Source of the DNA: Amoebophrya sp. AT5.2
Lineage: Eukaryota > Sar > Dinophyceae > Syndiniales > Amoebophryaceae
Assembly (NCBI GenBank): GCA_005223375.1
Contig: RXOD01004593.1
Coordinates: 1-20,114, forward strand
Reading direction: 5' to 3'
Length of the DNA: 20,114 nucleotides
The notes under the pieces are model-generated. The model searched no databases. It saw only the letters and a program-made list of their open reading frames with translations, and had not been told where the DNA came from. Numbering within the stretch: the first letter of the stretch is position 1; each line of letters opens with the position of its first letter. Shown in pieces: positions 1 through 10,200 of this stretch. Both the position numbers and the translations under genes were made by a program.

Positions 1-26
1 ACAGTACTTACCAGTTGGTCACTCAC

Positions 27-409
27 CATCTGGTCCCGTCATAGTACTTCACCTCGCGGTCCATCGCCTTGCTCTCAAAGGTCTGGATATCGGTCTTCCA
101 CTCGATCAACGACTTCCCCATCCACGCCCAGCACCGCGCGGTCTGGAGTCCGTTCCAGAGGGCCCGCAGCTGGTTGCAGTAGGGGACGGCGGCCTCGCCG
201 GCGAGAGCCGCGCCGGGACCCTCGCGGAAGAAGCCGTCGAGAAACCGGGCGAAAAACTGCACGATCTTGCCGATCTTGTCGCGGCCCTCGGCATTCCCCA
301 GAAAGGCGCACCACTTGTCGATCTTCTTGCGGTGCTCCGTGTCGGGGTCGAGCAGGCGGTCGGGGTGCAACAACAGCTGCGGGTGCGCGAGGAGGTACAG
401 GGTAGCCAT
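27..409 (-). CDS. PEX11: PEX11-family peroxisomal membrane protein, first exon (3' partial)
   Basis: PEX11 proteins sit in the peroxisome membrane, where they elongate it and recruit the fission machinery. The 127 residues seen here match the family's N-terminal part: EGRDKIGKIVQFFARFLDGF corresponds to the family pattern of Gly-Arg-(Asp/Glu)-Lys followed by an amphipathic helix ending in Arg-Phe-Leu, and LQTARCWAWMGKSLIEWKT corresponds to the following Ala-Arg...Gly-Lys-Ser-Leu segment. Start is the ATG at 407-409 (MATLYLLAHPQ). Frame stays open to a GTGAGT splice donor beginning at 26 (exon ends GATG|GTGAGT); an in-frame TGA lies just past the donor, so splicing is required. The remaining exons, including the C-terminal membrane segments, lie outside the window to the left. 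Upstream is a long spacer and then the GIDE-protein gene in the same orientation. The family call is from remembered pattern, not alignment. Confidence 0.72.
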
Positions 410-2099
410 TTCGTGTCTGATGTAGGGGTTCGTGTCGTCGTGTCTTCTACGTAAATTTCTTGTAGAAGAAAACTATCTACAGGTCAGTTAGTGACGAAAG
501 TGAATCAATAGTCCTGCTAGTGCTGGAAAATCAAATCGCTACCCCTTTTCGGCCTCGTCGCACGGCCTCGTCGCTCTGAAGTATCGTCGCTCACCAAAAG
601 AAGCTCTAGCTACGCGGCTTCTCCTGCTGCTACTTCTCTAGTCTATCTCTACCAACGCCAACCCACAACAACTATATTTATCTTTTTGGCAAGTAGCAAT
701 AGAAAAGGAGCAAGATTATGGACACTAGTATGTTGACAGACAACTGCTAGTAGCTAGTGCTATCGGTATCTTCGTGGATGTGCATGTGGTTGTCGTTCTC
801 GCAGTGGTTGCGAATCGGTTTGGGATTGGGTTTGCAGCTGCAGCTTGGATTTATTTAAAAAAACGTTGAAAAAAGAACAATCAACGGGGAAAACAGGAGA
901 ACGTGGGACCGACTCTGGCCCTGGTGCTTGTTATATTTATATGGTACTGAATTGAGTTATGGTGCCGTGCGAGTGCGTAGATAGTTGACATAAAAAACGG
1001 ATTTGTCCTTGTGGGGCTGCCACGGCTACTTGAAAACGGTTCTTCAGCTCGTTCGCTAAGAATAAGATCAACACCCGTGATGAATCAATGAATTCACTCT
1101 CATCCCCGACCGTCTTGAAGGGCCAAAATCTATCAGCAAAGAAAAAGAAACGAAATAATTTGCAACGGACGTTGTAGTCGTAGAGCTCACAATCCCGGAC
1201 CCGGTACTGTTTTTAGCGGTGTGGTGTGTTGACGTTTTTGTGGCAGGGTAAGTGAGTCAGTGTTGACAACCCAAGCGTAGGGTTCTCCCAAAGTACGGCT
1301 ACGTACGGAAAAAAAACGCCGGACAAAAAACACCAGCGAAGTCAGGATCAATCAGGTCCACCTCCTGGTGCCGTCGTGCTCGTGACGAGGGGGGTTCTTG
1401 TGCACTAGATTGATTTGGTACAATCCATCGTTGTCATTCCACAACCTCAAAAAGTTACATGAGCATGCTGGGGGACGTCGCTCGAGGTGCTTCGTTGTCT
1501 CTTTCTGTCTCTGATCCTGGTGACTGTGTGCCGGGACTTCACGTCGCCCGGCGTTTCGTGAATTTGTGCTGGAAGGGGAATTCATTTCTTTTCTTTTGGT
1601 CAACAATCAAGGAAGGGGCAGGCTATTAATTTTCTTGTTGATGTAGCTGAGGGTGGGAGCTCATGGTTTTTATGCAAAATTCATATATGGCGTACGATGC
1701 CTGTGGGACTGTAAATCCAGTTGCGGTTCGTTGTCACAACATACAAGGCAAAAGAGTCAACGTTTGCAAAACAAGGTTTCCAGCTCTCTGGATGACGACA
1801 TCAAAACGTCAACAAATGTTACAAGTAGTGGTGGATGAGGAAGGTGTGGAAACGAATGCAGTGTCTTCATCTGCTATTTTCGTGCGGTAGCGGTCGTGCC
1901 TTGTTTGTCGATTTAATTACCCGCCTTTTCAGTTCGTTTTCTCCATTGAATGAACAATCCGTCCTCGCTCTAGTCCTGCTCCTGGTTTTCATCATGATCT
2001 CTGAAAGAATATACATTTAGCTGCGTAGCCGTAGTAGTCCTGTTCCAGTACCAGTTGAGTTCCATCAAATTCATATTTCAAATTCGAAACAGTAAAAAA
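410..2099. other. Spacer between the GIDE-protein gene and PEX11
   Basis: About 1.7 kb, expected to hold the 3' UTR of the GIDE-protein gene and the promoter and 5' leader of PEX11. I see no convincing gene. The longest minus-strand ORF (1352-1606, 84 codons with a TTG first codon) is basic and low in recognisable content; plus-strand ORFs between 1653 and 2020 overlap each other in two frames and look random. A 12-base sequence CGGCCTCGTCGC is repeated at 550-561 and 563-574. Long A or T runs and AT-rich stretches (for example around 850-900) contrast with the GC-rich exons. No tRNA or rRNA signature was noticed by eye. Confidence 0.5.
443..469. repeat. Short inverted repeat (stem-loop) upstream of the PEX11 start
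   Basis: TCTTCTAC at 443-450 pairs perfectly with GTAGAAGA at 462-469 around an 11-base loop. It lies 34 to 60 bases upstream of the PEX11 ATG, so it would be in the 5' leader or proximal promoter. It could fold in RNA or bind a dimeric factor; a chance 8-base match is also possible. Confidence 0.4.
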
Positions 2100-5000
2100 T
2101 CAATTGGCTTTCCCTGCGCCGCGAGTCGAGTGAGGGGTATGCGCCAGCCTCCACGGGAACAGCCAGGGTCTTGGTTCATCTTCGTCGTCGCCGCCATCGC
2201 GTCCGGCCACGTCCGCATCTCGAGAGTTTCCCACGCCGATATCGCTTACGATGATCTGGCTCGTTACGGTACAGCCGCCTACTGCTCCGCCGTTGTTGCT
2301 GGTCGTGTTTTGAAATTGAAAGCAAGCTCTATTTTCCCACGATGTGAAGCCGCCTTCTGCGTCGACAGTAGAGGGGGACCTCCTTGTAGTTGAGCTTCCG
2401 TTTAAATTCGTAGACATCGTTTCTCCGAATAACCCTAGCTGCCCGTTCTCGAGCAACCGCACTTCCCCTACCGCCGTGACGCGCATCCCTTCGTGGAGGC
2501 ACGACTCTTTCAAGAGGAGCGCAGCGTTGCAACTTTGGCCGCTTCGGGAAGTAGAACCCGAAGCGAGTGCGGACGGGCTGGTGGATTCGAACGAGTCGTG
2601 CAAGGAAACCTCGTCGTACATGAGGCTGCTGCATCCATGCAGTTGCTCCTCGTGGTCGAATTCACGTTGCTCCAAGTCCAAGGTGCTCGCATCGTCGACA
2701 TTCGTCGAGCCATAGTCGGTCGCGGACCCGTACTGCGCAACGAAGGCGGTCGCCTTTGCGACCCGACTTCCCTGCTCTGCTGCACGCCGTCGCGGCGACG
2801 ATCTCTGCCGTACAGCAGGCTGGAACGCGGGTCGGTGGACTGATACTGAAATGATTTTTGATCGAACGTCGATATTTGCGCATCCATATCATGATCATCA
2901 ATCGATTCATTTTTGATTTCGCTCTTAATGTGGATTCAACAGGTACTAATTGCGATTTTTGGACTCGTCTGGTTTTGGAGCTGAACACAGAAACTGAATC
3001 AAGAATGAATGAGAATGTCACTCAAGGTTATCAACGCAGCCCACCTCTTCTCTACAAACTACAGGTCAGCAGGAACAAAACTACGCAGGAACAAACGACC
3101 CAAAAACTCCAGCTTCACATCTACAATTGATGTCTTCTGTGGCCGCCACGCGCTCGAGAAAGCGCGACTGCAGTACGAGGGAAATTGCCTCCGACTGTGA
3201 CAGGTTTATTATCGTTCCGGCTGCGTCGTCGAGTTGAATCCCCATTTTGCCAGCCGCTTTTCTCCCGACGGCGAGAGTCCGGGCGGCGCCGACGTCGAAT
3301 CCCAGAGTGCGCTCGGAGCCTGGAGAAAATATTAAGAGTAAAGTACTTACTACTTGCTTCTGGAGGTATTATCATTGATTGCGTCAATGTACAAGAAACG
3401 TAGTTGATGTCCACGACTCGTCCCCTACTCGATGATCAAACACCTTCTTCTCGCACGCTCGCTTCCCAGAAGACGCACTTGGTGTCGGTGAACGGACTTG
3501 GGATCGAAGCTGGTGTCTCGTCAGTTTTTCGCCCAACATTGCGCGCATCATCGTCGTCGCCGTGCTCGCCCTGCCCCTGCCCCTGTGGTCCTCCGACTAG
3601 CACGATTCTGCCCTCCACTCGGCACACGCGGCCGCCTGCTTCTGCGGCCAGAGGGGCGCTCAGCAGACAGTCGTAGCTTTGCTGCTCTACCGAGTCGCGC
3701 AGGAGAGACGCGGCCACCACGTCTACATTCCTCAAGCGAAACAGGAGCTTCTGCTGCTCATCGTCTGGAGGAAAATTGTGACGCGCGCCCCCTTCCGAGT
3801 GTTCGAAGTGCCCAGGCTGGTCGGAAGTACTTGTTTTTCTGCTGCTTCGTGAGCGGTTCCAGCGTTGCAGGATCGGAGGCAGCATGTTCGTGATCAACGA
3901 TGATGTTTTCGATTGGTCTGAAGGTTTGGTGGAGTTGCGGCAGGCTTCTGCAGCTCCTGGTGTACCTTTCGGTTTCGCCTGGTGGGTCCTCTCGACGCTG
4001 GAAATGGTCTCCTGCTGCTGTCCCTGCGCCTGCCACGCCGCGCTCGTTTTTTTCTTTTTCCCCAGTGATCGCGCTCTCACGCCAGATGTTTTTTGGCTTT
4101 TGTTTCCCGACGACGTGGTCCGGACCACCATTCCACCCGCTGACGTGGACGATTCGAAGTCCTCGACGTCCTCGTGCTCATCATCAACATCATCGTCGTC
4201 GTCCCCCGCATCTCCGGCTCCTGGGCAGAGCGTGCGGGCGATCGGCCACTGCGAAATGCAGTCCGACGATCTAGAGGTGGAGCGTAACGACCACGCACAC
4301 GCAGCTGCCTCCACGCGATTAGCTACATGATCGCGCATGCGGACGTAGTTCTGGTCGCGCACGAGCAAAAGCAGGGAAACGATGAAGCCGCAGGCGGCGA
4401 AAAGCCACAGCGAGGACGAAGCCGATTCGGCCGGAGGGATCACCGGCAGAGTCTCAGTGGGCGATCGGTGCGCCTTTTGCTCTTTCGGCGCCTCGTCGAA
4501 TTCCGCAAGAGCGAACATTCCGTCAACGTTCTCAGAACGCCCCTTCGCCTGAAAAAGAGAGAAGGTATCGCACAATCATTCATCTGATGAATTTCATCAT
4601 CATTCAAGCTGAACATGATCATGAACGAGAAGTAGATGGTCTTGGCGCGGAGAACGCATCGAAAATTTTATTCCAGTCGATTTGTTACGATCCCGCCCTT
4701 CCCGCTCTCCGTCGAGGATAGGCTGCTTTCCTGATCCTGTTGACCCTCTGCCAGCACGTGCTGTTTTTGTTTTCGCACGAGCCGGTCCAATGTGCTCTGA
4801 AGCTGGATCTCAGGCGGAACTGGGTCCTTCACGATTCCGCCCGCCGTCAATGGTGTTGGTGTTCCTGAGGCCGCACTACCACTATCTTGCCCGCCGAACT
4901 CGACGATGAAGTCGCTAACGTCCTCTTCTTCCGGAGGCGGGGCCGCGTCCGCGACCACGCTTTCCCGTCTCACTGTTTTCATGTCCGTGCTGCCGGTATC

Positions 5001-5867
5001 GGTAGTCGTACTCGCCGCCGGCGTTCCAGTTCCACTTGCAACGGAATTCAGCCACGCCGGACGCTTCCGCGATTTCTCGACCCGTACGACGCCAGTCGTG
5101 CTCGTACCGTGCGTGCTAGTTGTCGACGAGGGAGCAGCAAATCCAGGCGCAGGTGTTGAGCTTGAGGCGTTCGCTGTAAGACTACCACTCGGGCTGTCTA
5201 CGCCCTCCATGACCACGCCTGCTTCAGCATGACCACCGACCGCAGCGGGTTGTTCTGGAGCAGTTGCCGCTCGTGACACCACGCTTCCGCTTGGAGTTGC
5301 TCCTGCCCTCGTCGACGATGCTTCCGGACGCACCGCCACTAACTCCGAATCAGACACTTCCTCGCCAGCAGAGTGGACGTGGAGGTTATCGTCATCGTCA
5401 ACATCGTCGAACTGATTCTCCTCGTCGATGAAGCTCCGTGTTGGGGTTGCTCGTCCTGTGGCAACATCATCATCTAGTCGTAGTCCGTGATCAACACTAC
5501 GAGCACCTGCTTGCTTCTCGCTTCCGCCTGCCTCTGCGCCGTCCGACGCCGCCGAGGAGGTCGCGGTAGGTGTAGTGACGGACGACCGAACGATTTTCTT
5601 TTTTGCAGACGATGGAGCGGTCGCGGTCCTCGTCCCCACTGTCATTTTCGCTGACGTCGAGGGAGGGTCCACCGCACCGGCAACAAACTCATCCTCGAGG
5701 TCCTGGAGGTATTCTCGTCCGGGAGGTTCTTTCCCAACTACGTCAGTGCGCGAGGCGGAGGCCGCGGCCGGCGCCGCAGCACTTTCGTGTAGCATCTTCA
5801 CGCCCATGACCAGGACATCCGCACCTCCACCTCCAGCAAGTAAAGCAGCTGATGTTCTCAACATCAT
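2100..5867 (-). CDS. GIDE-domain (MUL1/SP1-like) membrane protein without RING, 4 exons
   Basis: Proposed exons: 5867-4689, 4548-3444, 3319-3125, 2839-2100, joined at GT-AG introns with matching phase (0, 1, 1); about 1072 residues. Residues 1-435 are Ala/Ser/Thr/Gly-rich and probably disordered. One membrane segment, SSLWLFAACGFIVSLLLLV, lies near 437-456. An acidic tract and KKKK stretch follow. The GIDE-type domain is spread over about 661-957: LLFRLRNVDVV, CRVEGRIVLVGG, then SPFTDTKCVFWEASVREE (family: PL-S/T-G-x-x-C-V-ac-...-E-E), and ESCLHEGMRVTAVGEVRLLE (family: E-x-x-L-x-x-G-x-x-V-x-x-x-GEV). In MUL1 and SP1 this domain faces the intermembrane space or binds substrates and is followed by a membrane segment and RING ligase domain; neither is visible here. 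The first intron is the least certain: if unspliced, a TAA at 4668 ends a 399-residue protein. Start is the first ATG after an in-frame TGA. Confidence 0.6.
4549..4688 (-). other. Proposed first intron of the GIDE-protein gene
   Basis: GTAACA donor directly after ATC, and a textbook acceptor: pyrimidine run CTTCTCTCTTTTTCAG before GCG. Phase 0 on both sides. The interval is only 140 bases and contains an in-frame TAA (4668), so there is no room for a 3' UTR plus a promoter plus a new first exon; that is why I join the two long ORFs rather than call two genes. It holds several small palindromes (CATGATCATG near 4613-4622 and a GATGAA-N-TTCATC element next to it). Confidence 0.6.
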
Positions 5868-6229
5868 GCTAGTGTGGAATGTTGTTCAGGCCGATGTTGA
5901 AGAGATCGAATTCGAATGTGTTCGACTTGGCAGAGGCACTACTCGTCTCCCTTTAGACCTTGTCCTTGACTGAACTCAAACAAACAGAATTTTTCTATTT
6001 TATTTTTGCACAAAAACAAACTAAACCACATCAGCCAACCCCATGAACATGATCTTGATTGACCAGCAGCAGCAACGGCAAGGAAGTGTGAATCAATTGG
6101 CATCGAGAAGATAAAGTAGATACGAGATACACCTTAGCAACAATGCACCGTGTGCTAGCTCATCTAAATCCGACGACTCACGAGCCCATGAATCGATGAT
6201 AGATCGAAGCGGGTGCAGCGATAACCTAC

Positions 6230-6311
6230 CTCTGCCACGACTCTCGTCGAAGATCGAAGGTGTTTGTGATGGTGCTGCCGGCGCTCGGGCTCGATAGTAC
6301 GAGAGACTCAT
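6230..6311 (-). CDS. Candidate upstream first exon for the GIDE-protein gene
   Basis: An ATG at 6309-6311 opens 27 codons (MSLSYYRARAPAAPSQTPSI and seven more) and then meets a good donor, AG|GTAGGT, with the intron starting at 6229 in phase 1. A phase-compatible acceptor (ACATCAG, exon from 5848) would join it to AALLAGGGGADVLVMG inside the first exon of the GIDE-protein gene, removing the ATG at 5867 and shortening the start. The acceptor's pyrimidine tract is weak. Equally possible: a 5' UTR exon, or chance. Confidence 0.27.
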
Positions 6312-6790
6312 TTCGAAACCAAACTACGGCCGCGCCAGGCCTGTGTGTCAGCTCGTGGTCGGGTGGTGTTCTTCGTTTTTTTCTTTTTTTACAAGTACAA
6401 CTCCGCATTTATTAAATTGATGACGTTTCCGGCTGCTCTTGTGGCACTCATCGCAGCGATTCTTGCTCCGCGTGTTGAGTGACGAGTCGATGTCTCGTGC
6501 TAGCGGCTGTCTTCTCCGCTCGCGCGACGATGCCAAATACAAATTGATTCCAGTACGGGAGCAGTACGAGAACGAGTGCCCGAGCGGAGCCAGTTGCAGT
6601 TCGACCAACATCACTATTAAATTATTGGACTGAATTGTCTGCCCCCTGTGTCCACGTCGGAACCGACGCCTGCGCTCGCCTGGTAAACTTCTTTTTACTT
6701 GGTAAAGAGGGTGTCCACGTGACGTCGAATGAACGGATTTACCGAACCAGTCGCACTGCTGCGCAGGGAATTTATTACGTTTGTTGTATA

Positions 6791-7144
6791 ATGAAAGGAA
6801 CAACTGCAACTAGACAGTACTGGAGGTACAGGTATGGCCAGCTCAATAGTCTCCAAGTCCAAGAAGTCAACTGTATACATATTGATGTTTTACGTTTCTT
6901 TTTGATCGTTTTGCTAGCCCCTCTGATTTGGTGCTGGCGATGGCGAATTGTAGCGGGGGTGCTTGCCAAGGGCGAGCCGCGCCAAGAGGACCATGAATTC
7001 GTTTTCGAGATCATCGAGGAGATGCTCTCCAACTCTAACAAGAAGCATTTACTTTTTTACTACTTTAGATTGATAGTGATAGATCATTACGGATACGGTG
7101 GATTTCAAGAAATAGAAAGCAACTTCAACTTCTGGCGTACATGA
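6791..7144 (+). CDS. Weak hypothetical ORF on the plus strand
   Basis: From the first ATG (6791) this reads 117 residues to a TGA; the open frame itself reaches back to 6635 without a stop. It would be the only plus-strand gene in the window. It contains one hydrophobic stretch, FFLIVLLAPLIWCWRW, followed by an acidic helical stretch (EDHEFVFEIIEEMLSNSN). I recognise no family. The frame is longer than typical for random sequence but not beyond what 20 kb in six frames can give by chance, and no splice or promoter signal supports it. Probably not a gene. Confidence 0.15.
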   Translation: MKGTTATRQYWRYRYGQLNSLQVQEVNCIHIDVLRFFLIVLLAPLIWCWRWRIVAGVLAKGEPRQEDHEFVFEIIEEMLSNSNKKHLLFYYFRLIVIDHYGYGGFQEIESNFNFWRT

Positions 7145-7223
7145 ACATAATCAAGCCTTTTCTTTATTCTCGCTCAGCTATGTCCTGCCTCTAGCGACAT
7201 GCGGAAGCTGCCTCCTGCTATAT

Positions 7224-10200
7224 TCATGATTCGACCGCCGTGTCCTCATCCTGTGTTAGATGCGAAGTTTCATCCATAACTCCGCCCGTTTCTCCGGTGC
7301 CTCCGCGGCTCGGTCGCGTGGTGACGCCGGTTTGGGTTCCTTCCGTCACCCCCTTTTCCGGAAGGAGGTGGTACCAAATCACAAACGACAGAATCGAGAG
7401 GTACAAAACCGGCGCTCCGAACCACTTTCCGGGTCCGACCTTCGCGAAAATATTGCCCACAAACTGGCAGCTTACATACGCCATAATGGACCAATAGTTC
7501 GTCCACCGCGTGATACCTGCAAGACGAAACAGATGGGGCATCGATGAAACCCTAACCCTAAACCCTAAACTTTTTCTTGCATTGGAACTTTCTTCATCGA
7601 TCTGTAGCTAGCTGCAGTTGTTGATCGATGACCCTCCTGAATGACGACCCTGAATCAAAATCAATTAATAAAGTACCATGCGGATCCTCCGCTCCGAAGA
7701 GCGCCCCGCTTGCGAAGATGAGGCAGAGCAGGCCCGTCGCTCCGAACCAGCGGAATCGCTCCCACACCCGCTCTGCCGGGTAGATGTCGCAGCGGCCGAT
7801 CTGGTCCACGTACACGGAGGCCAGCACCGCCAGCACCATGAAGATCCAGTAGTTTTGAAAGAAGTTCGCCAGCTTGTCCCCGTTTCGCAGGGGTCGCGCG
7901 TACACCAGCGCTGCCCACCAGAACACGTTCATCATCTGCCCGAAGAACTGGTTTTCCACCGGGAAGAAAATGGGCGACAGAAACGTCCACGACGCGAGGA
8001 TCCAGGTGAGGAAGCCCTTGTCGCCGGCGATCAGGGCGGCGGACACGAGGACGAGGAAGGCGAACAGTTCGGACAGCAGGAAGAGGATGCCCTTATAAGG
8101 GCGCGACGAGCCCCAGTCCGTCCGAGCGCTTTTGTTAACGCCCCCGCCGGCGAGCAGCGCGGAGGTGACGACGCAGCCGAGAAAACCCACCGCGGTGATG
8201 CCCAACGCAGCCCAGGCACCCGCGGGAGCGCCCGTGCGACGGCTTGATGGTGCAGCCGGGTCGTTGCCTCCGGCAGTGGTCGGGGGGGCGCGCGGAGTAG
8301 ATCTGGCGGATCCGCCCGAGCTCTCGGAAGCGGTGGAATAGGACAGGTTGGCGGGGTGGTTGTTCATCCCGTTCGCTTCGGTAGTAGGGTTCCGGTTGTT
8401 GCGGATGATGAGCAGCTTGAACGGATAAAACACGCTCGAAACCAACACCAACGCAATCACGTACCTGTGTTAGTTTGGACTGATCCTTACGCGGTACTAC
8501 AAATTAAAATCATAGTCATGGGAGTGAGCAGGGTGACCTTGTACTACAACCTCCCATGATTTCTGGTCTTGAAATTGAAGATGCTCCGTTGACGTTGAAG
8601 ACCAATCTCGTCACTAAATCTCATGGGTACCACATCTGGCCGACCGAGGCGCTGGTGACGCACATGTCTGGGTTGCCAGTGACGGAGCCGAACTCGATGA
8701 TCTGTCCCAGCGCGTTCAGACCCATCCCGACCAGTGCCAGCACGCACAGCTTGATCATGTACATGGGGAACGGGCGGCGCCCCATTTGGAACGCGATTCC
8801 CGAGACCATGAACAGAAAGGGCATCACCCAGAACAGCACGAAGCCCGTGTTGCGGATCGAGTACCGGTAACCATCGAGGTGCATACAGATCGTCGCCGCC
8901 ACGCAAACGAACCGCGTGTAGTCGAGAATGGGCAGGCGGCGACCGTCCTTGTGACCATCAGCAGACGCAGTGGACACGCGGAGAGAAAGCCGGAGTACGT
9001 CGGTGGGGCCGACGCGCTTGCCCTTCGCTTGACGATTGAGGGCCGCGTCCAAGTCGTACTCCCCCTCGCCATCGGATACTGCCCCCTCGGAGTGTGAGTT
9101 TGACGCCGTCTGCTGCTGGGTACCGACCTTTCTTCCGAGCTTCTTCTTCGCACCAGTGAGATGAGTGCCGGTAGAGGACGTGGGCTGTTTAGTTTCATGT
9201 TGAATTTCGAATAAAGTAGTATTTCTCTTTGTTCTACTTCGCGCGCAGAAACTGGAAACGGCTGGGCTTGGGCTGCATCTTCTTCTAGCGAACAAGTTGA
9301 CCGGCATTCCCATTCCCTTGCCCACGTTTTGCAATGTATCCGTGCGTCAAGCAGGCGAGCGCCAGCCGCGGAACCGAGGAAGCCGAAAGGATGAAGTTCG
9401 AGTTGCTAGGGCTAGGGCTAGCTAAGTGAAAGCTATGTTGTACACGTAAAGTAAAGAAAGTACCTAGACTAGAGCAAGACCAAGTAGAGCAAGACGAGAC
9501 GTGAGTGAATTACCATTCCCGAGGACGAGCCCAGTGTTCTTCCACCATTGTTCAGCGCGTTCTGGTCCTTTCCACCTCCACTTCCACTGTTCCTGCTTAC
9601 GAACCTCGGCGCTCTCCTGCTGCCGCCGTACGACGGCAGTCCGCGCTTGCGAAAGTTGTTCGCAAAGAGGACCAGGCCCAGGTGCAGCAGGAACCACGCA
9701 GCGTACAGCCCGTACACGACGTAGGGAGATCCCAGCGCGTTTTTCTCTCCGGGCCCCGTGAACAGGTTCAGGTCCCAGTTCGTCTGCGCGTTCGAGCACT
9801 CCACGGTGCGCGAGTGGAAGAACCAGTCGCTCCGCTCGTACTGGAAGGGCTGGCTCTGAAACACGTACTTGAAGTTGTCCTTCCGGATCGGTTGGAGGTT
9901 GGTGTGCGTGTTCGAGGCGTCCCCACCGCCCTGCGAAGGCTCGACCACAAGCCGCTCCTCCTTGATCATGCCGGCGTACTCGCCGAAGTCTCCGACATGA
10001 ACCTTCTCGTTCAAGACCGCCTGCCCCGATTGGTTGCTTCTCTCCTTGTGTCGCGCTCGCCAAGCCTTGGAGTCCCCCTGGGAGTAAACTTGCAGAGAGA
10101 ATGCCGTATCGGGAATCTCTTCTCTATGGTCAGGAGCGGGGGCAGCGCCCGCTGCCGAATCTTCCTTCGGCGGCGTATTCTCCGGCGGTCCCTGCTGGTA

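Larger units (their letters stand above)
5868..7223. other. Spacer between the acyltransferase-like gene and the GIDE-protein gene
   Basis: About 1.36 kb, expected to contain the 3' UTR of the acyltransferase-like gene and the promoter and leader of the GIDE-protein gene. An AATAAA on the minus strand (7168 to 7163) lies about 55 bases after the acyltransferase-like stop codon and might be a polyadenylation signal, although alveolates often do not use it. A minus-strand ORF at 6348-6809 (153 codons, alternative start) is basic and without recognisable motifs; I take it as chance. Two weak coding candidates within the spacer are listed separately. Confidence 0.5.

Noticed and set aside
402..411. 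GTAGCCATTT on the plus strand, matching ten bases of the dinoflagellate spliced leader.
   Set aside because: It is simply the complement of the PEX11 start (ATGGCTAC) and lies on the wrong strand; the rest of the leader does not match. It is not evidence for a spliced-leader gene or a retrogene.
1352..1606. An 84-codon minus-strand frame as an upstream PEX11 exon or small gene.
   Set aside because: No ATG at the start of the frame, no convincing donor at its end, no recognisable sequence; left as spacer.
2100..2839. A RING finger or second membrane segment at the end of the GIDE protein.
   Set aside because: The few Cys and His residues are not spaced as C-x2-C...C-x-H pairs, and no hydrophobic stretch of about 20 residues occurs in the last exon.
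7547..7570. Chromosome end.
   Set aside because: Only about three units are present and the gene continues in frame on both sides, so this is an interstitial tract.
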